DNA from: CAZAAW01 sp964483325
GTDB lineage: Bacteria > Pseudomonadota > Alphaproteobacteria > Rhizobiales > Kaistiaceae
NCBI GenBank assembly: GCA_964483325.1
Contig: CAZAAW010000023.1
Coordinates: forward strand, 1 to 40,172
Length of the DNA: 40,172 bases
Direction of reading: 5' to 3'
Of this stretch, positions 23,444-32,497 are shown piece after piece. A program made the position numbers and the translations under genes. The notes under the pieces are model-generated. The model made no database searches. It was given only the letters and a program-made list of their open reading frames with translations, and had not been told where the DNA came from. Each line of letters starts with the position of its first letter. The stretch's first letter is position 1.

Positions 23444-25471
23444 TCAGCCATGCTCATTGAAGTGATTATATATGGCGTGCGCCATCTGTTCGGAAATGCC
23501 TTCCACCTCGGTGAGATCCGGCAGGCTGGCGCGGCTGATCGCCTTGGCCGTTCCGAAATGGCGCAGCAGCGCGCGCTTGCGCGTCGGACCGATGCCGGGA
23601 ATTTCATCGAGCGGGTTGCGCGCCATTGACGCCTTGCGCCGGGCGCGGTGCGAGCCGATGGCGAAACGATGCGCTTCGTCGCGCAGGCGCTGGACGAAAT
23701 AGAGCACCGGATCGCGCGGCGCCAGCATGAAAGACTCGCGCCCGGTCATGAAGAATTTCTCCAGGCCGGCATCCCGCTCCGGGCCTTTTGCCACACCCAC
23801 CATGGCAATGTCGTGAAGGCCGAGCTCGGCGAGCGTTTCGCGCGCCGCCGCCAGCTGCCCGGCGCCGCCGTCGATCAGCACCAGATCCGGCCAGGCCGGG
23901 ACGTCCTGCCGCAGCTCGTCGCTTTCCTCGTCGTCAGCGGCCGCCGGCGCAGGGGCGGTATCCTGTTGTGGCCGCACATCCTGTTCCGTCGCCAGCGCCT
24001 CGCCGGCATTGCCCAATAGCTCCGGCCGCGGCGCTTCCCGGATCAGGCGGGAAAAGCGCCGCTTCAGCACCTCGCGCATCATGCCGTAGTCGTCGCCGGG
24101 GGTCAGCTCGGCGGAGCGGATGTTGAACTTGCGGTAGTGGTTCTTCATGAAGCCGTCCGGTCCGGCGACGATCATCGCCCCGACCGGATTGGTGCCCATG
24201 ATGTGGCTGTTGTCGTAGACCTCGATGCGGCGTGGCGGGTGCGGCAGCCCGAAGGCCTCGCACAGTCCGGCGAGCAGCGTCCGCTGCGAGGACGATTCGG
24301 CAAGCCGCCGCCCGAGGGCCTCGCGCGCATTGGCGAGCGCATGCTGCATCAGGTCGCGCCGTTCGCCGCGCTGCGGCACCGACAGGTCGACCTTGCGGCC
24401 GGCCTTTTCCGACAGCGCCTCCTGCAGCAGCTCCTGTTCCTCGACCGCATTGGACAGGAGGATCAGCCGCGGCGGCGGCTTGTCGTCATAGAACTGCGTC
24501 AGGAAGGCGCTCAGCACCTCGCCCGGCCCGAGGCTCCTGTCGGCGCGCGGAAAATAGGCGCGGTTGCCCCAGTTCTGGCCGGTGCGGAAGAAGAAGACCT
24601 GGATGCAGGTCTGGCCGCCTTCCTGGTGGATGGCGATGACGTCCGCCTCGGTGATGCCCTGCGGGTTGATCCCCTGATGCGACTGGACATGGCTGAGCGC
24701 GGCGATGCGGTCGCGCAGCGCCGCGGCATGCTCGAAGTCGAGCCGTTCGGCCGCCGCCTCCATCTCGGTGGCGAGATCCTGGCGGATCTGCTGGCTGCGG
24801 CCGGACAGGAACTCCTTCGCGTCGCGGACCAGCTCGGCATAGTCCTCGAGCGAGATCTCGCCGGTGCAGGGCGCCGAGCAGCGCTTGATCTGGAACAGGA
24901 GGCAGGGCCGCGTCCGGCTCTCGTAGACGGAATCGCTGCACGAGCGCAGCAGGAAGGCGCGCTCCATGGCGTTGATGGTGCGGTCGACCGCGCCAGCCGA
25001 GGCGAAGGGGCCGAAATAGTCGCCCTTGCGGCCATGCGGGCCGCGATGCTTGACGATCTGCGGCGCCGGATGATCGCTCGGAATGAGGATATAGGGGAAC
25101 GACTTGTCGTCGCGCAGCAGCACATTGTAGCGCGGCCGCAGCCGCTTGATCAGGTTCGCCTCCAGGAGGAGGGCCTCGATCTCGGTGCGCGTCGTGACGA
25201 ATTCCATGCTCGCCGTCGCCTGCACCATGCGCATGATGCGGCCCGACAGGATATTGGTCCGCGTGTAGCTGAGGACGCGCTTCTTCAGGCTGCGCGCCTT
25301 GCCGACATAGAGAACCGTTCCGGAGGCATCGAGCATCCGGTAGACGCCGGGCCGGTTGGGCAGTCGCCTGGCGAAGCTGACGATGACATCGGTGCCGGAC
25401 AGCGGTGTCCTGTCATCGGGGCGGTCGAGGTGAACGACGCCGGGTTCGCTGGTTGTTGTCTCCGAAGCCAT
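23444..25471 (-). CDS. uvrC: Excinuclease ABC subunit C
   Basis: UvrC makes both incisions in nucleotide excision repair. The 675-residue protein has a GIY-YIG nuclease domain (GVYRM at 42, YVGKARSLKKRV at 55), four cysteines at 178, 190, 198 and 202 with the same 12-8-4 spacing as the E. coli iron-sulfur cysteines, a UVR domain around 240, the RNase H-like domain (EVYDNSHIMGTNPVGAMIV, DDYGMMREVLKRRF, LVLIDGGAGQL) and C-terminal helix-hairpin-helix motifs. An acidic Ala/Pro-rich insert (about 500-540) splits the RNase H-like domain, a feature I associate with alphaproteobacterial UvrC. Confidence 0.97.
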   Translation of the reverse strand: MASETTTSEPGVVHLDRPDDRTPLSGTDVIVSFARRLPNRPGVYRMLDASGTVLYVGKARSLKKRVLSYTRTNILSGRIMRMVQATASMEFVTTRTEIEALLLEANLIKRLRPRYNVLLRDDKSFPYILIPSDHPAPQIVKHRGPHGRKGDYFGPFASAGAVDRTINAMERAFLLRSCSDSVYESRTRPCLLFQIKRCSAPCTGEISLEDYAELVRDAKEFLSGRSQQIRQDLATEMEAAAERLDFEHAAALRDRIAALSHVQSHQGINPQGITEADVIAIHQEGGQTCIQVFFFRTGQNWGNRAYFPRADRSLGPGEVLSAFLTQFYDDKPPPRLILLSNAVEEQELLQEALSEKAGRKVDLSVPQRGERRDLMQHALANAREALGRRLAESSSQRTLLAGLCEAFGLPHPPRRIEVYDNSHIMGTNPVGAMIVAGPDGFMKNHYRKFNIRSAELTPGDDYGMMREVLKRRFSRLIREAPRPELLGNAGEALATEQDVRPQQDTAPAPAAADDEESDELRQDVPAWPDLVLIDGGAGQLAAARETLAELGLHDIAMVGVAKGPERDAGLEKFFMTGRESFMLAPRDPVLYFVQRLRDEAHRFAIGSHRARRKASMARNPLDEIPGIGPTRKRALLRHFGTAKAISRASLPDLTEVEGISEQMAHAIYNHFNEHG

Positions 25472-25491
25472 TTGCAGAAGAGCCTAGCAGG

Positions 25492-26247
25492 TTATTCCGG
25501 TATGCCCGTCACGTCGGGGGTCTGCCAGGCGAGATGCTGCCCGCCGTCCAGCGCCACCATCTGCCCTGTCACCGACGGCATGTCGGCAAAGAACCGCACG
25601 GCCCGGCCGAATTCCTCCGGGCGGGGGCCGGCGCGCAGCGGCACGGCTTCGCTCTGGCGGCGGAAATCCTCTTCGCTCTGGCGCGGGCCGCGGAAGCTCG
25701 GCCCCGGTCCGATGGCATTGACCCGGATGCGTGGCGCCAGGGCCTGAGCCATGGTTTGAGTCGCGGTCCACAGCGCCGACTTGCTCAATTGATAGGAGAA
25801 ATAGTCCGGCACCGGCTTCCAGACCCGCTGATCGGCGATGTTGACGATGAGGCCGGCGCGGTCCGGCGGCAAAGCCGCGGCGAAGGCCTGGGCGAGAAAG
25901 ACAGGCGCCGCCAGGTTGACCGTCATCTGGCGGTTCCAGGCGTCCGCTTCAAGGCTGCCCAGGGCGTCCTGATGAAATTCGGAGGCGTTGTTCACCAGGA
26001 CGTCGACGGGGCCGAGTTCGGCGGCAGTTGAGGCGATGAGGCCGGGGAGGGCGGCGATCCCGGCCAGGTCGGCGCGGACGATTGCGGCGCGGCCGCCCTG
26101 CCGGCGAATCATCGCCGCCAGCGCTTCGGCCTCCGTCACCGAGCGATGGCAATGGATGCCGACCGCCCAGCCATGCGCTGCCAGATCCTCGACGATGGCG
26201 CGGCCGATTCGGCGCGCGCCGCCTGTTATCAACGCTGTCCTGCCCAT
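25492..26247 (-). CDS. SDR family oxidoreductase, pteridine reductase (FolM)-like
   Basis: A 251-residue short-chain dehydrogenase. It has the cofactor motif TGGARRIG (double-Arg form typical of pteridine/dihydromonapterin reductases and of NADPH preference), NNAS in place of NNAG, and YQLSK with Tyr and Lys. The segment IGPGPSFRGPRQSEEDF before the C-terminal TGQMVALDGGQHL is the form I know from rhizobial genes next to uvrC. Start at 26247 gives MGRTALITGG; uvrC follows 20 bases after its stop. Dihydrofolate or dihydromonapterin reduction is inferred, not shown. Confidence 0.85.
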   Translation of the reverse strand: MGRTALITGGARRIGRAIVEDLAAHGWAVGIHCHRSVTEAEALAAMIRRQGGRAAIVRADLAGIAALPGLIASTAAELGPVDVLVNNASEFHQDALGSLEADAWNRQMTVNLAAPVFLAQAFAAALPPDRAGLIVNIADQRVWKPVPDYFSYQLSKSALWTATQTMAQALAPRIRVNAIGPGPSFRGPRQSEEDFRRQSEAVPLRAGPRPEEFGRAVRFFADMPSVTGQMVALDGGQHLAWQTPDVTGIPE

Positions 26248-26280
26248 TGGCCGCCTGTTCAGAGATGGATTTCGACGGTC

Positions 26281-26309
26281 ATTATAGGACCGCGAACGCT
26301 TGGGCGACC
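26281..26309 (-). promoter_or_regulatory. Candidate promoter for SDR-uvrC-pgsA-moaD-moaE
   Basis: A perfect TATAAT on the minus strand (26281-26286), preceded at 17 bases by a weak GGTCGC. It lies 34 bases before the SDR start codon and no other promoter-like sequence is seen before the five-gene run. Confidence 0.45.
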
Positions 26310-26685
26310 GGCGGCTTCGCGTCGAACCGGCGCGGCCTGCCTTACCGGCCAATCCATTGCTAGTTCAAGTCAAGTCGCTGCTTCTGCGCATGTGCCACGA
26401 TATTCGCAGTCAATGGCGATTGTATTGGAATGGTACGGCCATCCTGGCGTTTTATACTTTTGGTATTTACCTCCTATTAACGTTACAAATTGGTTGATTT
26501 GGTGGTGAATGGCCGATTCGCTAGGCGTAATATAGTTTACGAATCCTTCGACCAATCGATAAAGCCGTCTGTGATCTTTTGGCAACGCCTTGCAGGGTCT
26601 TGCCTTTGACATGGAATTGCCGCAATATCAGGCATCTTCCGCCGCAATCGTCCTCCCTTTATGGGACAGACGTCAGGCCGGATAA

Positions 26686-26710
26686 GGAACCAGTTCCGGT
26701 GCGGCGTGTT
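26686..26710 (+). promoter_or_regulatory. Possible EcfG (general stress sigma) promoter for the porin gene
   Basis: GGAAC (26686-26690), 17 bases, GTT (26708-26710); alphaproteobacterial EcfG promoters are GGAAC-N16/17-cGTT, and here the base before GTT is T. The start point would be about 24 bases ahead of the ATG at 26741. Single visual match. Confidence 0.25.
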
Positions 26711-26740
26711 GAGTAGGAACTGAAGTCTGAGGAGATTCTT

Positions 26741-27337
26741 ATGACGAAGATGCGTGTCGCCGCCGCTGCGGCGTTCATCCTGGCGGCTGGCACGAGCGCC
26801 GGCATGGCCGCCGACCTTGGTTACCCGGCTCCGGAATATACCCCGCCGCCCGCCTATACGCCTCCGGCCGTGTTTAGCTGGACGGGTCCGTATATCGGCG
26901 CTCTCGTCGGCTACGGCTGGGGCAGCTTCAGCGGCCCGGCTGTTCCGGACGTCAATGGCGTAACGGCCGGTGCTTTCCTCGGCTACAACCTCCAGAACGG
27001 CCCGTGGGTGTTCGGTCTCGAGGCTGACGCCCTGTGGTCGAACCGCAGTGCAGCTGGCCACTCGGTGGACTGGGAGTCGACCTTCCGCGGCCGTATCGGC
27101 TACGCCTTTGACCGCTTCCTGGTCTACGGCACGGGCGGTCTGGCTGTTGCCGGCGTGGGCGACTTCGCGGGTAACTCCACCGAAGTCGGTCTGGCCGTCG
27201 GTGCCGGTGCTGACATTGCCTTCACGGACAACCTCTTTGGCCGTGTGGAATATCAGTACGCCAACTACGGCTCGACGCCGTTCCACGACAACCTGAGCAC
27301 CCACGAGGTGCGTATCGGCCTCGGCGTCAAGTTCTGA
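26741..27337 (+). CDS. Outer membrane beta-barrel protein, Omp25/RopB-like
   Basis: A 198-residue outer-membrane protein. Residues 1-23 form a signal peptide (cleavage MA/ADLG), followed by a Pro/Tyr-rich linker (PAPEYTPPPAYTPP) and a barrel of about eight strands starting WTGPYIGALVGYGWG and ending EVRIGLGVKF with a terminal Phe. It has the pattern of rhizobial Omp25/Omp31/RopB porin-like proteins. A strong GAGGAG site precedes the ATG. Codons are richer in GGT, GCT, GTT and CGT than neighbours, as expected for a highly expressed gene. It is single, with its own terminator. Confidence 0.92.
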   Translation: MTKMRVAAAAAFILAAGTSAGMAADLGYPAPEYTPPPAYTPPAVFSWTGPYIGALVGYGWGSFSGPAVPDVNGVTAGAFLGYNLQNGPWVFGLEADALWSNRSAAGHSVDWESTFRGRIGYAFDRFLVYGTGGLAVAGVGDFAGNSTEVGLAVGAGADIAFTDNLFGRVEYQYANYGSTPFHDNLSTHEVRIGLGVKF

Positions 27338-27364
27338 TCCAGCCGGGTCTCGATCGATCTTTGA

Positions 27365-27401
27365 TGGCCGCGACGGGAAACCGTCGCGGCCATTGTCTTT
27401 T
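27365..27401 (+). terminator. Intrinsic terminator of the porin gene
   Basis: A 12-bp stem (TGGCCGCGACGG, 27365-27376; CCGTCGCGGCCA, 27381-27392) with GAAA loop, followed by TTGTCTTTT. It begins 28 bases after the porin stop codon. Confidence 0.9.
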
Positions 27402-27439
27402 CAGGGCGTTCGGCTGGAGCCGCCTCGCCCATGTTCCCG

Positions 27440-27660
27440 CCATCGGGAAGCACGCACCCATCCCTCACCGGAACGGGGAGGGTGGCGCGCGCCGAAGGCG
27501 CGTGACGGGTGGGGACCCACGCCGGGCATGATGCATTAAAGGTGGTGCGCCGCCGGACCGTATGCACCTTGCCTTGCACCGGCGCTCCCCACCCGACCCC
27601 GGCTGCGCCGGGGCCACCCTCCCCGCAAGCGGTGAGGGATGGGTGCGTGCTTCCCGATGG
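27440..27660. repeat. Long inverted repeat made of two REP-like units
   Basis: The 47-base left arm (27440-27486) and 48-base right arm (27613-27660) are inverted copies that differ only around a short GAA versus CTTG loop. Inside the left copy lies a hairpin CGCGCC-GAA-GGCGCG, and inside the right copy CCCCGGC-TGC-GCCGGGG, at matching places, followed by GACGGGTGGGGA and its inverted counterpart. About 80 unrelated bases separate the units. The style matches palindromic intergenic repeats common in alphaproteobacterial genomes. No target-site duplication or transposase gene is seen. Confidence 0.85.
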
Positions 27661-27734
27661 GTGCATCTCCCCGCGGCGCTTCCCGCATGTCTCTCCAGGA
27701 ACACACGGGCCGTCGCCGCGCAACCGGTGCGAGG

Positions 27735-28397
27735 CTACCGCACCCGCGGCATCAGCGTCCGGGAGGCGCGGCAGGCGCGGCGGTCGACTTCCGGGCAGGG
27801 GCGGAACGCGAAATCGCGCGTCATGCAGATGCGGACTTCGCGCAGGCGGCGGTCGCAGGTGATGGCGATCTCGTCGCTGTCGAGCGACGGATTGGCCTGG
27901 CGGAAGGCCTGCTCGACCTGCGCCGGGCTGACGAGACTGTCCCTCTCGGGATTGCGGTAGGCCGGCGGGATCGTCACATGCGCCCGCGCCTCGCGCATGG
28001 CCGCGAAATAGGCGCCTTGCGACAGGCCGGTGCAGCTCCCGTGCTTCTGCCATTCATGGCGGACAAGGCCGGGGCTGGGCATCAGATCGAGCATGCGGCG
28101 CACCGTATCGCCGTCGACACCGCGCTGGCGTGTGTCGCAGAACTGCGGAAAGCCGCGCTCGTATTGCGGCCACAGGCCATGCACGACGAAGGCGTAGGGG
28201 CGCTGCTGGCGGCCGCATTGCGCCCGGTCGTCACGGCCTTCGTCGGCGCAATAGCTCGGCGACCAGGATAGCGACAGGACATAGAAGTCGAAGTCGCCCG
28301 CCTCGTCGGCGACCGCCGGGCCGATCAATCCAAGCAGCAGGGCGGTCGCCAGCCGCCACCCGGCCCTACGGCCGGACCGACCGGCAGGAGGCGCCAT
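27735..28397 (-). CDS. Periplasmic ribonuclease T2 (RNase I-like)
   Basis: RNase T2 enzymes cleave RNA non-specifically through 2',3'-cyclic intermediates, in bacteria usually in the periplasm. The 220-residue precursor has a signal peptide (1 to about 30, with RR and a leucine-rich core), active-site block I VVHGLWP (His73) and block II HEWQKHG (His114, Glu115, His119). Seven mature cysteines allow disulfides. I chose the ATG at 28397; one at 28415 is possible and neither has a clear ribosome-binding site. It overlaps the upstream gene by 32 bases, suggesting coupled translation. Confidence 0.9.
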   Translation of the reverse strand: MAPPAGRSGRRAGWRLATALLLGLIGPAVADEAGDFDFYVLSLSWSPSYCADEGRDDRAQCGRQQRPYAFVVHGLWPQYERGFPQFCDTRQRGVDGDTVRRMLDLMPSPGLVRHEWQKHGSCTGLSQGAYFAAMREARAHVTIPPAYRNPERDSLVSPAQVEQAFRQANPSLDSDEIAITCDRRLREVRICMTRDFAFRPCPEVDRRACRASRTLMPRVR

Positions 28398-28779
28398 AGA
28401 CGTGCCAGCGGTCATATTTGGCGATGCAGAACTCTACATCGGCGCCGACGCCGGCAAGGCCGGTGGCGGAGGTGATGGTGTAGTAGATCCGCTGCGTCTC
28501 GCCATTGGTCAGCGCGGCGCTCGCCTGGCAGTGGCGATGCGGCAGGAAGCTCGGGTGGTTCTGCGGCCCGGTCCCCAGCTCGCGAATCGAATCGAAGGCG
28601 GCGATGCGCAGATAGGTCTGCCAGGTGCGGCCCTCGGCCCACTGGAAGCGCTCGGAGATGCGGTCGAGGATGTGCGGCGACGCGCAGTCGGGCGGCGCCG
28701 GCGGATAGTGGAGGTAGCCTGCGCTGGCGGAGGCGCTCAGTCCCAGCAGGAAAGAAAGCGCCGCAACGGCCCGGATCAT
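28366..28779 (-). CDS. Small exported protein of unknown function
   Basis: A 137-residue protein I do not recognise. It has a clear signal peptide (MIRAVAALSFLLGLSASASA, cleavage before GYLHY) and four cysteines in the mature part (at DCAS, RHCQ, EFCI and ASCRS), which could form two disulfides. The mature chain contains a Trp/Arg-rich segment (ERFQWAEGRTWQTYLRIAAFD). A GGGAGG site precedes the ATG at 28779; an upstream in-frame ATG at 28854 overlaps rlmJ and would hide the signal peptide. Its 3' end overlaps the RNase T2 start, so the two secreted proteins are probably made together. Confidence 0.75.
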   Translation of the reverse strand: MIRAVAALSFLLGLSASASAGYLHYPPAPPDCASPHILDRISERFQWAEGRTWQTYLRIAAFDSIRELGTGPQNHPSFLPHRHCQASAALTNGETQRIYYTITSATGLAGVGADVEFCIAKYDRWHVYGASCRSVRP

Positions 28780-28837
28780 CACTGCCTCCCAAACCTCGTG
28801 CCTGCTGCGGCGACGATGCGGCAGCGCGGCAGGAGGG

Positions 28838-29692
28838 TCAAGGCGCGGCTTCACCCGTCAACAGGCTGACGCGGGCGGCCCCATTGTTGCCGCCGGCCAG
28901 GATGCGGGCGAGGGCGGGCAGCATCAGGCGCAGCTCCTCGTCGAATTGCCATGGCGGATTGGCGAGAATCATCCCGCTGCCGTGGAAGATGCCGTCGGCC
29001 GGCGGCGCCACAATCATTTCGGCGATCAGCAGCCGCGGAATGCCGCTCTCCGCAAGCCGGCGGTGAAAGGCGGCAACCGCAGCAAGGTCCTTGAGCGGAT
29101 ACCACAGCGCGTAGAGGCCGGTCGGCCAGCGGCGATGCGCCCTGATGAAGCCCGAGGCCAGCCTGTCGAATTCGTCGGCCGCTTCGAAAGGCGGATCGAC
29201 GAGGACGAGGCCCCGGCGCTCCTTGGGTGGCAAGAAGGAGCCGAGCGCCAGCCAGCCGTCGAGTTCGACGATGCGCACCTGGATGTCCGAGGCGAAGCGC
29301 CGGGCGAGCAGCTTCGCATCCTCGGGGTGGAGCTCGACGGCGGTCAGCCGGTCCCGGCGGCGCAGCAGCCGGCGGGCGACGAGCGGCGAGCCGGGATAGA
29401 GGCGCAGCGGCCCGTCATTGTTGATCGAGCGCACCACGTCGAGAAAGGGCGCCAGCCACTCGGCGAGGTCGGCGGGCAGGGGGCTTTCGAGCAGCCGTCC
29501 GATGCCGCCCTGCCACTCGGCGGTCTTTTCCGCTTCCGGCCCCGCCAGGTCGTAGAGGCCTGTTCCGGCATGGGTATCGATCACCCGGAAGGCCGTGTCC
29601 TTGGCCTGCAGGCGTCGCATCAGGCGGGCCAGCACGGCGTGCTTGGCGACATCGGCGAAATTGCCGGCGTGATAGGCGTGGCGATAGTTCAT
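28838..29692 (-). CDS. rlmJ: 23S rRNA (adenine2030-N6)-methyltransferase
   Basis: RlmJ methylates A2030 of 23S rRNA. The 284-residue protein begins MNYRHAYHAGNFADVAKH, the family hallmark, followed by VIDTHAGTGLYDL (SAM binding), LVLVDPPFE (catalytic DPPF, DPPY in E. coli) and ILANPPWQFDEEL near the end. The ATG at 29692 is chosen to match this start; 13 extra in-frame codons upstream have no similarity. The exported-protein gene follows after 58 bases on the same strand. Confidence 0.95.
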   Translation of the reverse strand: MNYRHAYHAGNFADVAKHAVLARLMRRLQAKDTAFRVIDTHAGTGLYDLAGPEAEKTAEWQGGIGRLLESPLPADLAEWLAPFLDVVRSINNDGPLRLYPGSPLVARRLLRRRDRLTAVELHPEDAKLLARRFASDIQVRIVELDGWLALGSFLPPKERRGLVLVDPPFEAADEFDRLASGFIRAHRRWPTGLYALWYPLKDLAAVAAFHRRLAESGIPRLLIAEMIVAPPADGIFHGSGMILANPPWQFDEELRLMLPALARILAGGNNGAARVSLLTGEAAP

Positions 29693-29777
29693 GGAAGCGG
29701 CGGCGGTTCCTGCGGCATGCGGCATTGACATGCCGGAGGCCGCTCACGCAACGTTGGGGAGAGGCAGGACAGACGGC

Positions 29778-30077
29778 ATGTATGGTCTTATCGGCAAGAT
29801 GATCGCGGTGCCGGGCCAGCGCGACGCGCTGCTGGCGATCCTCATGGGCAGCAGCGGCGATATGCCCGGATGCCTCAGCTATATCATCGCCACCGATCCC
29901 GCCGATCCCGATGCGATCTGGATCACCGAGGTGTGGGACAGCGCCGAGAGCCACAAGGCGTCGCTGTCGCTTCCGGCGGTGCAGGAGGCCATCGGCAAGG
30001 CGCGGTCGCTGATCGCCCGCTTCGCCAGCCAGACCGTGACGCAGCCGGTCGGCGGCATCGGGCTGCCGCCAGCCTGA
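29778..30077 (+). CDS. ABM-domain protein, putative quinol monooxygenase (YgiN-like)
   Basis: A 99-residue dimeric alpha-beta barrel protein. It starts MYGLIGKMIAVPGQRDALLA, contains MPGCLSYIIATDPADPDAIWITEVWDS and AVQEAIGKARSLIARF, the usual pattern for antibiotic-biosynthesis-monooxygenase domain proteins. The substrate is unknown. The start at 29778 fits the domain; the frame is open back to 29691. It stands alone between rlmJ and the convergent purN, with an 11-base gap to purN. Confidence 0.85.
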   Translation: MYGLIGKMIAVPGQRDALLAILMGSSGDMPGCLSYIIATDPADPDAIWITEVWDSAESHKASLSLPAVQEAIGKARSLIARFASQTVTQPVGGIGLPPA

Positions 30078-30087
30078 CACCGGCAGC
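30062..30087. terminator. Weak hairpin at convergent gene ends
   Basis: GCTGCCG and CGGCAGC (7 bp, 12-base loop) span the ABM-gene stop and the gap to purN. There is no T-run, so a terminator role is uncertain. Confidence 0.25.
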
Positions 30088-30088
30088 T

Positions 30089-30741
30089 TCAGGCCGCCGG
30101 CGAGATCAGCGGCCGGCCTTCGGACATCGCCATATCCGGCAGGACGACGCGTTCGCCTTCGACGCGGGCATGACCGCCGGCGACGAGGGCGAGGGCGCGC
30201 GGATAGATGTCGTGCTCGGCCGCGAGGACGCGGTGCTGCAGCGTCTCCGCCGTATCGCCGTCGAGGACCGGGACGGCGGCCTGGATGATGATCGGGCCGT
30301 CGTCGGTCGCGGCGCGGACGAAATGCACCGTGCAGCCATGGATACGCACGCCGGCCGCCAGAGCGCGCTCATGCGTGTCGAGGCCGCGGAAGGAGGGCAG
30401 CAGCGACGGGTGAATGTTGATTAGCCGGTCGCGCCAGCGCTCGACGAAGTCGGCGGACAGGAGGCGCATGAATCCGGCAAGGCAGACAAGCTCGATCTGC
30501 CGCGCCGTGAGGGCGGCGGTGATGGCCGCCTCGAAATCGGCCTTGCCGGCGAAGCCCTTGCGGTCGATAGGCAGCGCCTCGATGCCGGCGTCGCTCGCGA
30601 AGGCGAGCCCGGCAGCGTCCGGCTTGTCGGAGAGGACGAGGACGATCTCGGCCGGGTAATCCGGTGCCTGCGCCGCCCGGACTAGCGCCGCCATGTTGCT
30701 GCCGCGCCCGGAGATGAGGACTGCCACCCGCATGCGCGCCA

Positions 30742-30742
<1 letters not shown>
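30089..30742 (-). CDS. purN: Phosphoribosylglycinamide formyltransferase
   Basis: PurN formylates glycinamide ribonucleotide with 10-formyl-THF in purine synthesis. The 217-residue protein has VLISGRGSNMAAL (ribonucleotide binding), CLAGFMRLLS, the active-site INIHPSLLPSF, and HFVRAATDDGPII with the catalytic Asp. The start at 30742 overlaps the purM stop (TGATG). Length is normal for PurN. Confidence 0.97.
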
Positions 30743-31815
<1,073 letters not shown>

Positions 31816-31924
31816 CGAACTTCCACACTCATGTCACAAAGGCCGGTCGGCGCTGATGCCGTTCCGTTCCAAGTCGGGCGCCAATGCTGTATTGGACCGC
31901 TCGCCTTTTGCATATCGGTTGGAC

Positions 31925-32458
31925 GTGACACTCCCCAATCTCATAAGCCTCGCCCGTCTTCTCCTGGTGCCGGCCATCATCTGGATGATCACCGCCGGCT
32001 GGAATGCCACGGCCTTCGCCATCTTCGTAGTGGCCGGAATCGGCGACGCGGTCGATGGCTTCATCGCGCGGCATTTCAACCAGCGTTCCGAGCTCGGCGC
32101 CTATCTCGATCCGCTCGCCGACAAGGCGCTGCTGGTGTCGATCTACCTGTCGCTGACGCTGATCGGCGAGATACCGAGCTGGCTGACGCTGCTTGTCGTC
32201 AGCCGCGACCTGCTGATCGTCGGCGCCGTCATTCTCGCCTGGATGGTCGCCCGGCCGATCGAGATCCATCCGCTCATCGTCAGCAAGGCCAACACCGCGG
32301 CGCAGATCGTCCTGGCGGCGCTCGTCCTTGCCGATCTTGCTTTTCCGCCGGATCTTGCCGTTCTGCGGACCATCATGGTGGTGGTCGTGGCCGTGTTGAC
32401 CGTCACCTCGACGGTGGCCTATCTGGTCGACTGGGTTCGCCACATGGCCCAAGCCTGA
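31925..32458 (+). CDS. CDP-alcohol phosphatidyltransferase family protein
   Basis: A second CDP-alcohol phosphotransferase with the full motif DGFIARHFNQRSELGAYLD followed by PLAD, four to six membrane segments and the start TLPNLISLARLLLVP. It could make phosphatidylglycerophosphate or cardiolipin; the head-group acceptor cannot be read from sequence. I chose the GTG at 31925 (177 residues) because family alignment starts there; an in-frame ATG at 31856 would add 23 residues without similarity. It is followed by the permease gene after 39 bases. Confidence 0.85.
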   Translation: MTLPNLISLARLLLVPAIIWMITAGWNATAFAIFVVAGIGDAVDGFIARHFNQRSELGAYLDPLADKALLVSIYLSLTLIGEIPSWLTLLVVSRDLLIVGAVILAWMVARPIEIHPLIVSKANTAAQIVLAALVLADLAFPPDLAVLRTIMVVVVAVLTVTSTVAYLVDWVRHMAQA

Positions 32459-32497
32459 GGTCCCGCGGCTGGTGCGCGAAACCCTGGAGGCGCCTCG

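Larger units (their letters stand above)
26248..26740. other. 493-base intergenic region with AT-rich island
   Basis: Separates the SDR (-) and the porin gene (+). From about 26385 to 26640 the DNA is distinctly AT-richer than everything else in the window, with words such as GTATTGGAATGG, TTTTATACTTTTGG and CTATTAACGTTACAAATTGG. Open frames across it (for example 80 codons on the minus strand and 65 on the plus strand) show no recognisable protein. It also holds a TTGACA at 26606-26611 without a good -10 box, and an EcfG-like site nearer the porin gene. Confidence 0.6.
27338..27734. other. 397-base intergenic region, porin / RNase T2
   Basis: Lies between two convergent genes. It contains the porin terminator (27365-27401) and the long inverted repeat (27440-27660). 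No gene is supported; the open frames here are by-products of the repeat. Confidence 0.7.

Noticed and set aside
26370..26612. An 80-codon minus-strand ORF and a 65-codon plus-strand ORF in the AT-rich island
   Set aside because: No family similarity, no ribosome-binding site that stands out, and they overlap each other on opposite strands.
27440..27660. CRISPR-like or transposon origin of the inverted repeat
   Set aside because: Only two inverted units, no regular spacers, no transposase gene and no target-site duplication at the ends (flanks differ).
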